From assembly GCF_004310295.1 (NCBI RefSeq), contig NZ_SISB01000007.1, forward strand, positions 62,001 through 126,000: 64,000 nucleotides of DNA, read 5' to 3'. Below are positions 54,485 to 63,549 of this stretch, piece by piece. The translations under genes were made by a program, and so were the position numbers. Each line of letters opens with the position of its first letter. Position 1 is the first letter of the stretch. Source of the DNA: Pseudomonas sp. BGI-2. GTDB taxonomy: Bacteria > Pseudomonadota > Gammaproteobacteria > Pseudomonadales > Pseudomonadaceae. Below the pieces are notes generated by a model. That model was given only the letters and a program-made list of their open reading frames with translations, was not told the origin of the DNA and searched no databases.

Positions 54485-54516
54485 AAAAAAAAGCGGACAG
54501 CCAAGGCTGTCCGCAA
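54485..54516 (-). terminator. Intrinsic terminator after oprB
   Basis: On the minus strand GCGGACAGCC-TT-GGCTGTCCGC is followed by eight T. It lies between oprB and the mutarotase start, so the latter may be expressed by readthrough or its own promoter. Confidence 0.9.
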
Positions 54517-54552
54517 AAATGCGCACATAGAGAGGAGCTTATCGCAACAGCG

Positions 54553-55899
54553 TTAGAACACCGACTGAATTTTCAGGCCGGCGACCAGCGCGTTATCGAC
54601 TTCATCGACACCGCCCGGGTGAGTGATGTATTGCAGGTTAGGACGCACGGTCAGCCAGTTGGTAACGTGGAAGCCGTAGTTGATCTCGTAGTTGTACTCA
54701 GTGTTACGCAGCGGCGCGAACAGCGGGTCCTGATAGTCAGTGACATTGTTGGAGGCGTTGACCAGCTCTGAGTTTTTCTTCACGTCATCGTTGACATGGA
54801 TACGGGCGGCACCGATACCGAAGTCATCCTTCGGACGTGCATCGAACGGGCCCTTATACACCAGCATCAGCGACTGGTAGTTGTCGACGAAGTTGGTGTC
54901 CTTGTCGTGGAACGTCGCGTTGGCTGCGATGTTCAGACCGCGGGACGCGTCACCGTTGTGGCTGGTGAGTTGTTGCTGCGCCACGAACCAGTAACCGTGC
55001 TTGCTATCGTGGCTGCGATAGGCATTACCGCTGGTTGCTGCATCATTGCCATCGGCATCCTTACGGACGTCATCGGCATTGGCCGTGCTTTTGTAGTAAC
55101 CGACACGGTACTCGCCCGGCAGGTTGCCAGGGTTAGGCAACCAGACCAGTTCGACCGGCAAGACGGTGCCCTTGGTGCCACTGCCGCTGAGCTTGAAGCC
55201 GTTGCCGTGCTCCAGTTGCGACGGGTTCTGGTTGTACGCGCCGATCTGCGCATAGAACTCAGGCGAGATGTTGTACTTCACGCGGACCGCAGCCTGCATG
55301 ACCGGCCAGTTGTACCAGATGTTGGTGGCCCAGTTACCCGCTTGGGAACCGCAGAACGCCAGGTTCTGGAACTCGCAAGGGAAGGTGTTGAAGTCTTCGC
55401 CTTCGCCGAAGTAACCGGCTTTGACGTCCAGTTTGCCGTCGAGGAACTGGTGCTTGATCCACAACTGGGTCAGACGGACCATGTGGCCACGGCCGTAGAC
55501 TTCCTGGGAGGAACTCAAGGTGCCGGCACGCGGGTCGCCGACACGGTCATTGGAGATGTTTTCGCCGTTACGGTTGGTGAACTGGACCTTGGCCTGGGTG
55601 TTATCCCAGCCCCAAAGCTTTTGCAGGTCCAGCGCCACGCCCAGACCAAACTGGTCGGCGTAACGCGCGGTCTTGTCGTTGTTGTAGCCACCGTGGAGGT
55701 TGCCGCCCACTTCACCGACATAGTCCATCTTGATGTCGATGCCCTGCTCGATCAGCTTGGTCCGCTCGCCCCCCCAATCACCGGTCATCCATTCGGAATC
55801 GGCGCTGAACGCGTCAGCCGCTTGCACACTACCGGCCAGCATCATGGCCGCAACGGCTGACAACTGGCAGATAAGCTGAGCGTTGTTCTTCTTCTTCAT
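54553..55899 (-). CDS. oprB: Carbohydrate-selective porin OprB
   Basis: 448 aa. Signal peptide MKKKNNAQLICQLSAVAAMM with cleavage after VQAA. Mature start SADSEWMTGDWGGERTKLIE is the OprB hallmark. It forms a 16-strand barrel for glucose uptake across the outer membrane and ends in a C-terminal Phe (LKIQSVF) as needed for BAM insertion. AATAACAATAA before its ribosome site suggests Crc/Hfq repression. It is downstream of gtsD. Confidence 0.94.
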   Translation of the reverse strand: MKKKNNAQLICQLSAVAAMMLAGSVQAADAFSADSEWMTGDWGGERTKLIEQGIDIKMDYVGEVGGNLHGGYNNDKTARYADQFGLGVALDLQKLWGWDNTQAKVQFTNRNGENISNDRVGDPRAGTLSSSQEVYGRGHMVRLTQLWIKHQFLDGKLDVKAGYFGEGEDFNTFPCEFQNLAFCGSQAGNWATNIWYNWPVMQAAVRVKYNISPEFYAQIGAYNQNPSQLEHGNGFKLSGSGTKGTVLPVELVWLPNPGNLPGEYRVGYYKSTANADDVRKDADGNDAATSGNAYRSHDSKHGYWFVAQQQLTSHNGDASRGLNIAANATFHDKDTNFVDNYQSLMLVYKGPFDARPKDDFGIGAARIHVNDDVKKNSELVNASNNVTDYQDPLFAPLRNTEYNYEINYGFHVTNWLTVRPNLQYITHPGGVDEVDNALVAGLKIQSVF

Positions 55900-55917
55900 C
55901 CCTACATCCTCGTTTTA

Positions 55918-55925
55918 TTGTTATT
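55918..55925 (-). promoter_or_regulatory. Crc/Hfq-type motif before oprB
   Basis: The mRNA reads AATAACAATAAAAC ahead of the oprB ribosome site, containing AAnAAnAA. Confidence 0.55.
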
Positions 55926-55993
55926 AACTGTTTTTATTTAACGCGGTTACATCAGGTGCGGAGAGCGACAGGCCGCTCACCGCATATCCCCCC

Positions 55994-56063
55994 CTGTAGG
56001 AGCCAGGCTAGCCGGCGAAGGCGTCCCTGAAATCGCCTTCGCCGGCAAGCCTGGCTCCTACAG
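55994..56063. repeat. REP variant pair after gtsD
   Basis: CTGTAGGAGCCAGGCTAGCC faces GGCAAGCCTGGCTCCTACAG. The AGCCAGGC form differs from the GCGAGGC REPs elsewhere. It may act as a 3' stabiliser of gts mRNA before oprB. Confidence 0.8.
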
Positions 56064-56073
56064 TTTTTTATCT

Positions 56074-57234
56074 TCAGCGGCCTTTGAATTGGGTGACGTT
56101 GGCGCTGTGAGTCTCGGTTTTAGGCTGACCGGCCACCCCCAGGCGTTCACCGGTCTTGGCATCAAACAACAGCACTTTCGATGGATCGAATTGCAGGGTC
56201 AGGGTCTCGCCCACGTTGGGCGCGACGTCCGGTGCCAGGCGGCAACAGACTTTGGTTTCATTGAGATTGACGAACACCAAGGTGTCGGGCCCGGTCGGTT
56301 CGGTGACCTGGACTTCGGCGCGAATGGTCGGCAAACCATTGGGCTCGCCGTTCGCCAGCACGATCTGTTCCGGGCGCAGGCCGAGGATCACTTCGCGGTC
56401 TTCAAGGCCGGCGTCCTGCATGCCCATTGGCAATTCGCAGCGCGCCTGACCACTGTCGAGCAGTGCCACCAGACGGCCGTCCTTGCGCTGCAAACGCAGG
56501 GGGATGAAGTTCATCGGCGGCGAGCCGATGAAGCTCGCCACGAACAGGTTGGCCGGGTTGTTGTAGATGTCTTTCGGCGTACCAAACTGCTGGATGATCC
56601 CGTCCTTCATCACCGCCACTTTGTCGCCCAGGGTCATCGCTTCGATCTGGTCGTGGGTCACGTAGACCGTGGTGGTTTTCAGGCGCTGGTGCATCAGTTT
56701 CATTTCGGTGCGCATCTCGACACGCAGCTTGGCGTCGAGGTTGGACAGCGGTTCGTCGAACAGGTAAATCTTCGGCCGACGCGCCAGGGCACGGCCCATG
56801 GCCACGCGCTGTTGCTGACCACCGGAGAGCTGGCCGGGTTTGCGGTTGAGCAGGTGTTCGATCTGCAGCAGCTTGGACACCCGCGCCACTTCCGCTTCGA
56901 TGTCGGCGGCGGGCATTTTGCGGATCTTCAAGCCAAAGGCGATGTTCTCGCGCACGCTCATGGTCGGGTACAGCGCGTAGGACTGGAACACCATGGCGAT
57001 GTCGCGGTCTTTGGGGCTCATGCCGCTGACGTCCTGATCACCGATCATGATCGCGCCGCCGGTGATGGTCTCAAGGCCGGCGATGCAATTCATCAGGGTC
57101 GACTTGCCGCAACCCGAAGGCCCGACAAGAATCAGGAACTCACCGTCCTTGATCGACAGTTCGATGTTCTTGAGGGTGTCCGGCAGGCCGGGGCCATAGG
57201 TCTTGTTTACATTGCGAAGTTCGAGCGTAGCCAT
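56074..57234 (-). CDS. gtsD: Glucose ABC importer ATPase GtsD (MalK-like)
   Basis: 386 aa. Walker A GPSGCGKST (about 37-45), signature LSGGQQQRVAMGRALARRPK, Walker B IYLFDEPLSNLDAKLR and switch His in YVTHDQIEAM. The C-terminal OB-fold regulatory domain (about 240-370) places it in the MalK/UgpC group. It powers GtsBC. Only 2 bases separate it from gtsC. Confidence 0.94.
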   Translation of the reverse strand: MATLELRNVNKTYGPGLPDTLKNIELSIKDGEFLILVGPSGCGKSTLMNCIAGLETITGGAIMIGDQDVSGMSPKDRDIAMVFQSYALYPTMSVRENIAFGLKIRKMPAADIEAEVARVSKLLQIEHLLNRKPGQLSGGQQQRVAMGRALARRPKIYLFDEPLSNLDAKLRVEMRTEMKLMHQRLKTTTVYVTHDQIEAMTLGDKVAVMKDGIIQQFGTPKDIYNNPANLFVASFIGSPPMNFIPLRLQRKDGRLVALLDSGQARCELPMGMQDAGLEDREVILGLRPEQIVLANGEPNGLPTIRAEVQVTEPTGPDTLVFVNLNETKVCCRLAPDVAPNVGETLTLQFDPSKVLLFDAKTGERLGVAGQPKTETHSANVTQFKGR

Positions 57235-57236
57235 GA

Positions 57237-58082
57237 TTACCCCTTGACTGCGCCGGCCGTCAGCCCGCGCACGAAATACTTGCCTGCGACCACATAGACC
57301 AGCAGGGTCGGCAGCCCGGCGATCATCGCCGCCGCCATATCAACGTTGTATTCCTTGGCCCCGGTACTGGTGTTGACCAAGTTGTTCAACGCCACCGTAA
57401 TGGGTTGCGAATCACCGCTGGAGAACACCACGCCGAACAGGAAGTCGTTCCAGATCTGGGTGAACTGCCAGATCAGGCAGACCATGATGATCGGGGTGGA
57501 CATCGGCAGGATGATCAAGCGGAAGATGGTGAAGAAACCGGCGCCATCGAGACGCGCCGCCTTCACCAGCGCATCGGGAACGCTGACGTAGTAGTTACGG
57601 AAGAACAGCGTGGTGAACGCCAGGCCGTAGACCACGTGCACGAACACCAGGCCCGTGGTGGTGCTGGCCAGGCCCATCTTGCCGAGGGTGAACGAGGCCG
57701 GCAGCAGGACGGTCTGGAACGGCAGGAAGCAACCGAACAGCAGCAAACCGAAGAACAACTGCGAGCCACGGAAGCGCCACATCGACAGCACGTAGCCGTT
57801 CAGCGCACCGATGGCGGTGGAGATCATCACGGCCGGGACAGTGATCTTGATCGAGTTCCAGAAATACCCGTCGACCGTGCCCCAGGCCTTGACCCAGCCA
57901 ATGCCGCTGACCACGGTCGGCCAGCTCAAAAGGTTGCCGGAGTTGATGTCTTCCGGGGTCTTGAAACTGGTCAACAGCATGACCACCAGCGGTATCAGGT
58001 AAAGGAATACCGCAAGGATCAGCACGCCATAGATCGCGATGCGACTCAGGCTGATGGAAGGTTTGGCAGCGAAACTAGTCAT
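57237..58082 (-). CDS. gtsC: Glucose ABC importer permease GtsC
   Basis: 281 aa, MalG-like with six membrane helices. The EAA loop reads YYVSVPDALVKAARLDGAGF followed by FTIFRLIILPMSTPI. It forms the channel with GtsB and overlaps its stop by 8 bases. Confidence 0.93.
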   Translation of the reverse strand: MTSFAAKPSISLSRIAIYGVLILAVFLYLIPLVVMLLTSFKTPEDINSGNLLSWPTVVSGIGWVKAWGTVDGYFWNSIKITVPAVMISTAIGALNGYVLSMWRFRGSQLFFGLLLFGCFLPFQTVLLPASFTLGKMGLASTTTGLVFVHVVYGLAFTTLFFRNYYVSVPDALVKAARLDGAGFFTIFRLIILPMSTPIIMVCLIWQFTQIWNDFLFGVVFSSGDSQPITVALNNLVNTSTGAKEYNVDMAAAMIAGLPTLLVYVVAGKYFVRGLTAGAVKG

Positions 58083-58983
58083 GACGCTTGGTCCTCAGCT
58101 CGGAGTACAGGTAAGGCACGATGATTGCGAGAATCGCACCGAGCATCAGAATCGCACTGGCCGAGCCCATGCCCATCTGGCCGCGGCTGAAGGTGAAGGA
58201 ATACATGAACATCGCGGGCAAGTCGGAGGAGTAACCCGGGCCGCCGGCGGTCATTGCCGCCACCAGGTCGAAACTCTTGATCGCGATGTGGGCCAGGATC
58301 ATGACTGCGCTGAAGAACACCGGGCGCAGGCTGGGCAACACCACTTTCAGGTAAATGCGCGGCATGCTCGCGCCATCGATCTGGGCGGCACGGATGATCG
58401 ATTGATCAACGCCACGCAAACCAGCGAGAAACATCGCCATGATGAAGCCCGAGGCTTGCCATACCGCAGCGATTACCAGGCAATACACGACGCGATCCGG
58501 GTCGATCAGCCAGTCCAGACGAAAGCCTTCCCAGCCCCAGTCACGTAGCAATTTGTCCAGGCCCATGCCCGGGTTGAGCAGCCACTTCCAGGCAGTACCT
58601 GTGACGATCATCGAGAGCGCCATCGGGTACAGGTAAATGGTGCGAATGAAACCTTCGCGACGAATACGCTGATCAAGAAACACTGCCAGCAGCACACCGA
58701 TCACCAGGGTGATGCCGATGAACATGCCGCCGAAAACCGCCAGGTTCTTGCTCGCTACCCACCAACGGTCGTTGTCGAACAGCCGCTGGTACTGTGCCAG
58801 ACCCGCCCATTTGTAAGTCGGCAGGAAGGTCGACGTGGTGAACGACAGGATGAAGGTCCACAGGATATAGCCATAGAAGCCCACCAGGACGATGAACATG
58901 CTGGGCGCCAGCACCAGTTTGGGGAGCCAGCGCTGCAGTGCATCGAACGGCGAGGCCTTGCTGAACACAGCAACAGAACTCAT
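58075..58983 (-). CDS. gtsB: Glucose ABC importer permease GtsB
   Basis: 302 aa, MalF-like with six membrane helices. EAA loop GVDQSIIRAAQIDGASMPRI followed by YLKVVLPSLRPV. It follows gtsA, separated by a 155-bp gap that holds a REP pair, an arrangement likely to lower gtsBCD expression relative to the binding protein. Confidence 0.93.
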   Translation of the reverse strand: MSSVAVFSKASPFDALQRWLPKLVLAPSMFIVLVGFYGYILWTFILSFTTSTFLPTYKWAGLAQYQRLFDNDRWWVASKNLAVFGGMFIGITLVIGVLLAVFLDQRIRREGFIRTIYLYPMALSMIVTGTAWKWLLNPGMGLDKLLRDWGWEGFRLDWLIDPDRVVYCLVIAAVWQASGFIMAMFLAGLRGVDQSIIRAAQIDGASMPRIYLKVVLPSLRPVFFSAVMILAHIAIKSFDLVAAMTAGGPGYSSDLPAMFMYSFTFSRGQMGMGSASAILMLGAILAIIVPYLYSELRTKRHD

Positions 58984-59028
58984 GGGGAAATCCCGTACGA
59001 AGAGAAAAGGATTACAAGCGCTTTCCCT

Positions 59029-59119
59029 TGTGGGAGCGAGCTTGCCCGCGAGGGCGTCGTGTCAGTTGATACATCTGTTACCTGACACACCGCTTTCGCG
59101 AGCAAGCCCGCTCCCACAG
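59029..59119. repeat. REP pair inside the gts operon
   Basis: TGTGGGAGCGAGCTTGCCCG faces TCGCGAGCAAGCCCGCTCCC around GTGTCAG/CTGACAC arms, between gtsA and gtsB on the same strand. Confidence 0.88.
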
Positions 59120-59138
59120 GGGCCTGCGCGGCTAACGG

Positions 59139-60440
59139 TTACTTGGCAGCTTTGACGGCAGTGCCCAGTTGCTTGGCGGCAGTCGCAGGATCGGCTTTCG
59201 GATCGTTGATGAAGTTGGTCACCACATCAAAGAACGCGCCTTGCACCGCCAACGTGGTCGCCATGTTGTGCGCCATGCTCGGTTGCAGGCCGCCGGACTT
59301 GGCGTCCGCCAGGAAGTCCTTGGCAGCGGTCTGGGCGCAGGAGTCGAAACCGTACTTGCCCATGTCGCTCAGCATGTCGATTCGAACCGGAATCGAGCCC
59401 TTGTTGATGCTGAAGACTTTCTGGAAGTTCTCACCCAGCACGACCTTGGCAATGTCCTGCTGAGCGGCAGCAGTGCCCTTGTCTTTCTGCTTGAACACGG
59501 CCAGGGAGTCGATGTTGTAGGTGAAGGCCTTGTCGGTGCCCGGGAAGGCTACGCACTCGTAGTCCTTGCCAGCGACTTTCTTGGCCGCTGTCCACTCGCT
59601 CTTGGCCCAGTCACCCATGATCTGCATGCCGGCCTTGCCGTTGATGACCTTGGCCGCTTCCAGGTTCCAGTCCTGGCCCTTGCCGTCGGCGTCCATGTAG
59701 GTCGCGACTTTCTTCAGTTCGGTCAGCGCCTTGACCATTTCAGGACCGGTCAGTGCAGCGTTGTCCAGGTCTACCAGAGCTTTCTTGTAGCCGTCGACGC
59801 CCATGACCGAAAGGACCACCGCTTCGAACACGGTGCTGTCCTGCCAAGGCTGGCCGCCGTGGGCAAGGGCAATGAAGCCCGCTGCCTTGAGCTTGTCACC
59901 GGCTGCGTAGAATTCCTCAAGGGTGGTTGGCGCTTTCTCGATGCCGGCTTTCTTGAAGACTTCCGGGTTGATCCACAGCCAGTTGACGCGGTGAATGTTC
60001 ACCGGCACGGCCACGTAGTCACCCTCATACTTCACGGTATCGGAGACTTTCTTGTCGAGCAGGCTGTCCCACTTCTCTGTTTTGGCAGCGTCTTTCAAGA
60101 CGTCGGTGTCGAGCAGACCGGTAGACGCCCATTCCTGAATGTCCGGGCCTTTGATCTGCGCTACGCCCGGCGGGTTACCGGCAACGGCGCGGCTTTTGAG
60201 TACGGTCATGGCCGTAGCACCGCCACCACCGGCGACTGCACCGTCCTTCCAGGTGAAACCGTCTTTTTCGACTTGGGCCTTGAGGACATCGACGGCAGCT
60301 TTTTCGCCACCAGAGGTCCACCAGTGAACGACTTCTACCGAACCTTTGGAATCGGCGGCAAGCGCACTGACAGGGAATGCAGAAACAGGGAGCAATGAGG
60401 CAAGAGAAATGACAGTAGCGAGGCGAGAAATCGCATTCAT
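59139..60440 (-). CDS. gtsA: Periplasmic glucose-binding protein GtsA
   Basis: 433 aa. Signal peptide [20 protein letters not shown] with cleavage after ALAAD. Mature start [20 protein letters not shown] is typical of the MalE/GtsA family. Aromatic sugar-binding residues appear in [12 protein letters not shown] and [14 protein letters not shown]. It delivers glucose to GtsBCD. The mRNA leader carries AACAACAA next to its ribosome site. The 117-bp upstream spacer likely has the GltR-controlled promoter. Confidence 0.95.
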   Translation of the reverse strand: MNAISRLATVISLASLLPVSAFPVSALAADSKGSVEVVHWWTSGGEKAAVDVLKAQVEKDGFTWKDGAVAGGGGATAMTVLKSRAVAGNPPGVAQIKGPDIQEWASTGLLDTDVLKDAAKTEKWDSLLDKKVSDTVKYEGDYVAVPVNIHRVNWLWINPEVFKKAGIEKAPTTLEEFYAAGDKLKAAGFIALAHGGQPWQDSTVFEAVVLSVMGVDGYKKALVDLDNAALTGPEMVKALTELKKVATYMDADGKGQDWNLEAAKVINGKAGMQIMGDWAKSEWTAAKKVAGKDYECVAFPGTDKAFTYNIDSLAVFKQKDKGTAAAQQDIAKVVLGENFQKVFSINKGSIPVRIDMLSDMGKYGFDSCAQTAAKDFLADAKSGGLQPSMAHNMATTLAVQGAFFDVVTNFINDPKADPATAAKQLGTAVKAAK

Positions 60441-60455
60441 CTAGAATTACCTTTC

Positions 60456-60463
60456 TTGTTGTT
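60456..60463 (-). promoter_or_regulatory. Crc/Hfq-type motif before gtsA
   Basis: The mRNA reads AACAACAAGAAAGG, so AAnAAnAA directly precedes the gtsA ribosome site. Glucose uptake genes are established Crc targets in Pseudomonas. Confidence 0.65.
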
Positions 60464-60557
60464 ATGCATGCAAGTCTGGTGCTTGCGCTGCATAGGATTT
60501 TAAACAGGAGTTATCCCCTCGCAGGTAACGAAGGGACGCTTAAATGTCACCACATGG

Positions 60558-61817
60558 TTACACAGGAGCGCTCTGGGACTTCTGCCCCAAGGCAGTCGCC
60601 ATGCTCGGAGCCAACGGCAGGCGCGGAATCAGAACGGCTTGCCAAGCGTGATACAGATCGGGTTTGCCGGCCCAGATATCGGCGCTCGGGCGGTTTTGCG
60701 GATCGAGTTCATGGTGCCAACTGCCATCGCAGCGGTCGATGAAATGACTGTCACAGAATTCCCAGAACAGTCGGTACCAGGTTTCGTATTGCTCGTCGCC
60801 CGTGCGTTTAAGCAGCGCGCTGGCGGCAGCGCTGGCTTCGCAATGGGTCCAGTGCAAGCGATGACGAACCACCGCTCGATTGTCCCAGTCCAGGGTGTAG
60901 ACAATCCCGGGCAGCCCGTCGACATCCCAGCCGTGACGGCAATTGTGATCGAAGAGTTTCTGCGCGTCGGTGGCCAGCCAACCCGGCGTGAGCATCCCGG
61001 CCTGAACCCGCGCGGCTTCGAGGTGCAGCAACAGCCGCGCCCATTCGAAACCGTGACCTGGCGTGGTGCCGTAGGGGCGGAAGCCGTCGGCCGGGTTGTC
61101 ATGGTTGTACTCGCGCAGCGGTTGCCAGTCGCGATCGAAATGCTCGACCACCAGGTAATCGTTGGCGGCAGCGTGAACATGAATCACTCGTTCAACGATG
61201 CGTTGAGCGCGGCACAGCCAGCGGTTGTCTTCGGTGACATCGGCCAAGGCGAGAAAGGCTTCGGTGGCGTGCATGTTGCTGTTGGCGCCGCGGTAGGCTT
61301 CTTCGCCGCTCCAGTCGCGATCAAAGGATTCGCGCATGGCACCCTCCTCCTCGCTCCAGAAGTGCGTGTCGATGATATTTATCGCATCGTCGAGCAACGC
61401 TTGTGCACCAGGGCGCCGGGCGACCACTGCGGAACTGGCGGCCAGCGCAACGAAGGCATGCAGGTAAGCGGCCTTACCGGTGTTGCCGTCGCGATGATGG
61501 GCGACTGCAAACCAGCCACCGTGTTCGGCATCGCGTAACGGGCCGCTGAGCGCTTTTATGCCGTGATCGACCAGCTCGGCAAAACCCGGCAAGCCCTGGA
61601 TGTGCGCCATGGCGAAGCTGTGGGTCATGCGTGCGGTGTTCATGGTTTCGGCTTGGGCGTTGGCCGCCAGGCGGCCCTTTTCGTCGAGATTGCCGAAGCC
61701 TTCGGCAAGCTTTGAAGCCTTGGCAAACGCCAGCAGGCGCAAGCCTTCGGCGGCGAGCCATTGCTGGTGGGCAGGTGCGTTGAGCCAACTGCTGAAAGCA
61801 GGTTGGAAGGTGTCCAT
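60558..61817 (-). CDS. AGE-family sugar epimerase/isomerase
   Basis: 419 aa (MDTFQPAFSSWLNAPAHQQW). (alpha/alpha)6-barrel of the N-acylglucosamine 2-epimerase family, with RMTHSFAMAH, YLHAFVALAASSA, RGANSNMHATEAFLALADVT, GHGFEWARLLLHLE and CEASAAASALL. Bacterial relatives are mannose or sulfoquinovose isomerases, which fits a place between gtrS and gtsA in a sugar uptake locus. Mannose-to-fructose isomerisation is the likeliest activity. Confidence 0.83.
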   Translation of the reverse strand: MDTFQPAFSSWLNAPAHQQWLAAEGLRLLAFAKASKLAEGFGNLDEKGRLAANAQAETMNTARMTHSFAMAHIQGLPGFAELVDHGIKALSGPLRDAEHGGWFAVAHHRDGNTGKAAYLHAFVALAASSAVVARRPGAQALLDDAINIIDTHFWSEEEGAMRESFDRDWSGEEAYRGANSNMHATEAFLALADVTEDNRWLCRAQRIVERVIHVHAAANDYLVVEHFDRDWQPLREYNHDNPADGFRPYGTTPGHGFEWARLLLHLEAARVQAGMLTPGWLATDAQKLFDHNCRHGWDVDGLPGIVYTLDWDNRAVVRHRLHWTHCEASAAASALLKRTGDEQYETWYRLFWEFCDSHFIDRCDGSWHHELDPQNRPSADIWAGKPDLYHAWQAVLIPRLPLAPSMATALGQKSQSAPV

Positions 61818-61829
61818 GGGGTGCCTTTT

Positions 61830-61837
61830 TTGTTGTT
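61830..61837 (-). promoter_or_regulatory. Crc/Hfq-type motif before the AGE-family gene
   Basis: The mRNA reads ATAACAACAAAAAAGG, giving AAnAAnAA immediately before the ribosome site. Confidence 0.6.
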
Positions 61838-61920
61838 ATGACTGGGGGCAGTCTAAACAACGGGCGGGGGCGGGCTTGTAACGAAGGGGGCGTGTTATGT
61901 CACTGGGTTGTGACATTCAC

Positions 61921-62085
61921 CCCGATTCTGTGGCGAGTGATGACCTGTGGTGAGGGGATTTATCCCCGTTCGGCTGCGAAGCAGTCGTAAAAAACTGCCA
62001 CCTCTTTTCTTCAGGTAAACCGCGGTGACTGTTTTGGGAGCGCTTCGCACTCCAACGGGGATAAATCCCCTCGCCACAGCTAATC
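61921..62085. repeat. Large palindrome of the GGGGATTTATCCCC type
   Basis: CTGTGGTGAGGGGATTTATC faces GGATAAATCCCCTCGCCACA. Inside are TTCGGCTGCGAAGCAGTCGT, also part of the repeat at 26.9 kb, and a GGGAGCGCTTCGCACTCC stem. It nearly fills the 262-bp spacer after gtrS. Confidence 0.75.
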
Positions 62086-63549
62086 AACACTACGCGGCAA
62101 CTGCAACGTCACCCGCAACCCGCCTTCACGCAGGTTTTGCAGGCTGACCTCACCGCCATGGCTGTGCGCAATGTTGCGCGCAATCCCCAGGCCCAAGCCA
62201 TAACCCTGCTGCTGCCCGGCCAGCCGGAAGTGCGGCTCGAACACCTGCTCCATCCGCTGCTCCGGCACGCCCGGCCCTTCATCATCGACATGCAGGATGA
62301 AGGCGCTCTCGTCGTCATCGATATGCAAATGTGCGTTCTGCCCATACTTCAACGCGTTGTCGATCAGGTTGCCGATGCAACGCTTGAGCGCCAGCGGTTT
62401 GCCCGGGTACGCCGCCAGCGCCCGGCCCTGCTGAGTCACACGACCATTGCCGTTGGGCGCCAGATACGGCTCCACCAGACAGTCGAGCACATGATTGAGG
62501 TCCACCGGCTCGATGTTTTCGTGGATGTCAGTGTCTTTCACGCATTGCAGCGCGCCTTTGACCAGCAGCTCCAATTCATCCAGATCGCGGCCGAACTTGG
62601 CTTGCAGCTGTTCGTCTTCGAGCAATTCGACCCGCAGCCGCAGCCGGGTGATCGGCGTGCGCAAGTCGTGGGAGATGGCGCTGAACAACTGGCTGCGCTC
62701 GGTCAGGTAGCGGCTGATGCGTTCGCGCATCGCATTGAAGGCGCGGCCCACTTCGACCACTTCACTGCCGCCGCCCTCGGCCATCGGCTCGACTTCGGCA
62801 CCGAGAGACATGTCCCGCGCCGCCCGCGCCAAACGCTTGAGCGGACGGCTCTGCCAGTGCACCAGCAGGCCGATGAACAACAGCAAGAAACCGCTGGTGA
62901 GGACGATGAACCAGACTTGCTGCGCCGGCAGGCCTTGCTCTTCAAGACTGGTGTAAGGCTCGGGCAAGAGCGAGGCGATGTACAGCCACTCGCCCGGCGC
63001 CATTTGGATTTGCGTGACCAGCACGGGCGGGTTCACCGGCTCCAGGGTGAGCGCGTAATGCGCCCATGAGCGCGGCAATTCATCGAGTTTCAGCCCGCTG
63101 TTGAAGATCCGCAGGTCTTCGGGGCTGACGAAGGTCACCGAAATATCCGTGTCTTGGCCGAGAGACTCGCGCAACACCTGGTCCACCGTCTTGAGCACGG
63201 CTTCCTTGCGCGGGGTGATAGGCAGCACTTCCATGCCCAAGGGCTTGTCGTTGAGCGTCACCACGAAACGGGTGCCGCCCATGCTGCGCAATTGATCGAG
63301 CACCAATGGACGAAATGCGACCGGCAGCGAGCGAAAGTAACTGACGCTGGCCGTCATCGAATGGGCGAGGCTGCGGGCACTGGTGACCAGGCCTTCGAGC
63401 TGGGTGGCGCGCAGTTGCGACACCCAGATCACGCTCGACAACGTCTGCGCGAACAACACGGCCAACAGAGTCAGCAGCAACATGCGCCCGAGCAGCGAAC
63501 GCGGCACCGGCACGCGAGCGGCGAGCGTGCGGAAAAACTCAGTGGCCAT
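62080..63549 (-). CDS. gtrS: Sensor histidine kinase GtrS
   Basis: 489 aa from ATG 63549. An ATG at 63564 is also open. Two membrane helices (about 20-45 and 215-235) enclose a periplasmic sensor domain, followed by HAMP, H-box SAISHDLRTPITRLRLRVEL, N-box RCIGNLIDNALKYGQ and G-box GYGLGLGIARNIA. GtrS senses 2-ketogluconate or 6-phosphogluconate and controls GltR. It overlaps the gltR stop by 11 bases. Confidence 0.92.
   Translation of the reverse strand: MATEFFRTLAARVPVPRSLLGRMLLLTLLAVLFAQTLSSVIWVSQLRATQLEGLVTSARSLAHSMTASVSYFRSLPVAFRPLVLDQLRSMGGTRFVVTLNDKPLGMEVLPITPRKEAVLKTVDQVLRESLGQDTDISVTFVSPEDLRIFNSGLKLDELPRSWAHYALTLEPVNPPVLVTQIQMAPGEWLYIASLLPEPYTSLEEQGLPAQQVWFIVLTSGFLLLFIGLLVHWQSRPLKRLARAARDMSLGAEVEPMAEGGGSEVVEVGRAFNAMRERISRYLTERSQLFSAISHDLRTPITRLRLRVELLEDEQLQAKFGRDLDELELLVKGALQCVKDTDIHENIEPVDLNHVLDCLVEPYLAPNGNGRVTQQGRALAAYPGKPLALKRCIGNLIDNALKYGQNAHLHIDDDESAFILHVDDEGPGVPEQRMEQVFEPHFRLAGQQQGYGLGLGIARNIAHSHGGEVSLQNLREGGLRVTLQLPRSVD

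Noticed and set aside
1577-62085. Repeated GGAGCGAGGCTTGCCCGCG units as a CRISPR array
   Set aside because: The copies are dispersed, occur in facing pairs, vary in sequence and are palindromic. They lack regular spacers and cas genes, so they are REP elements.
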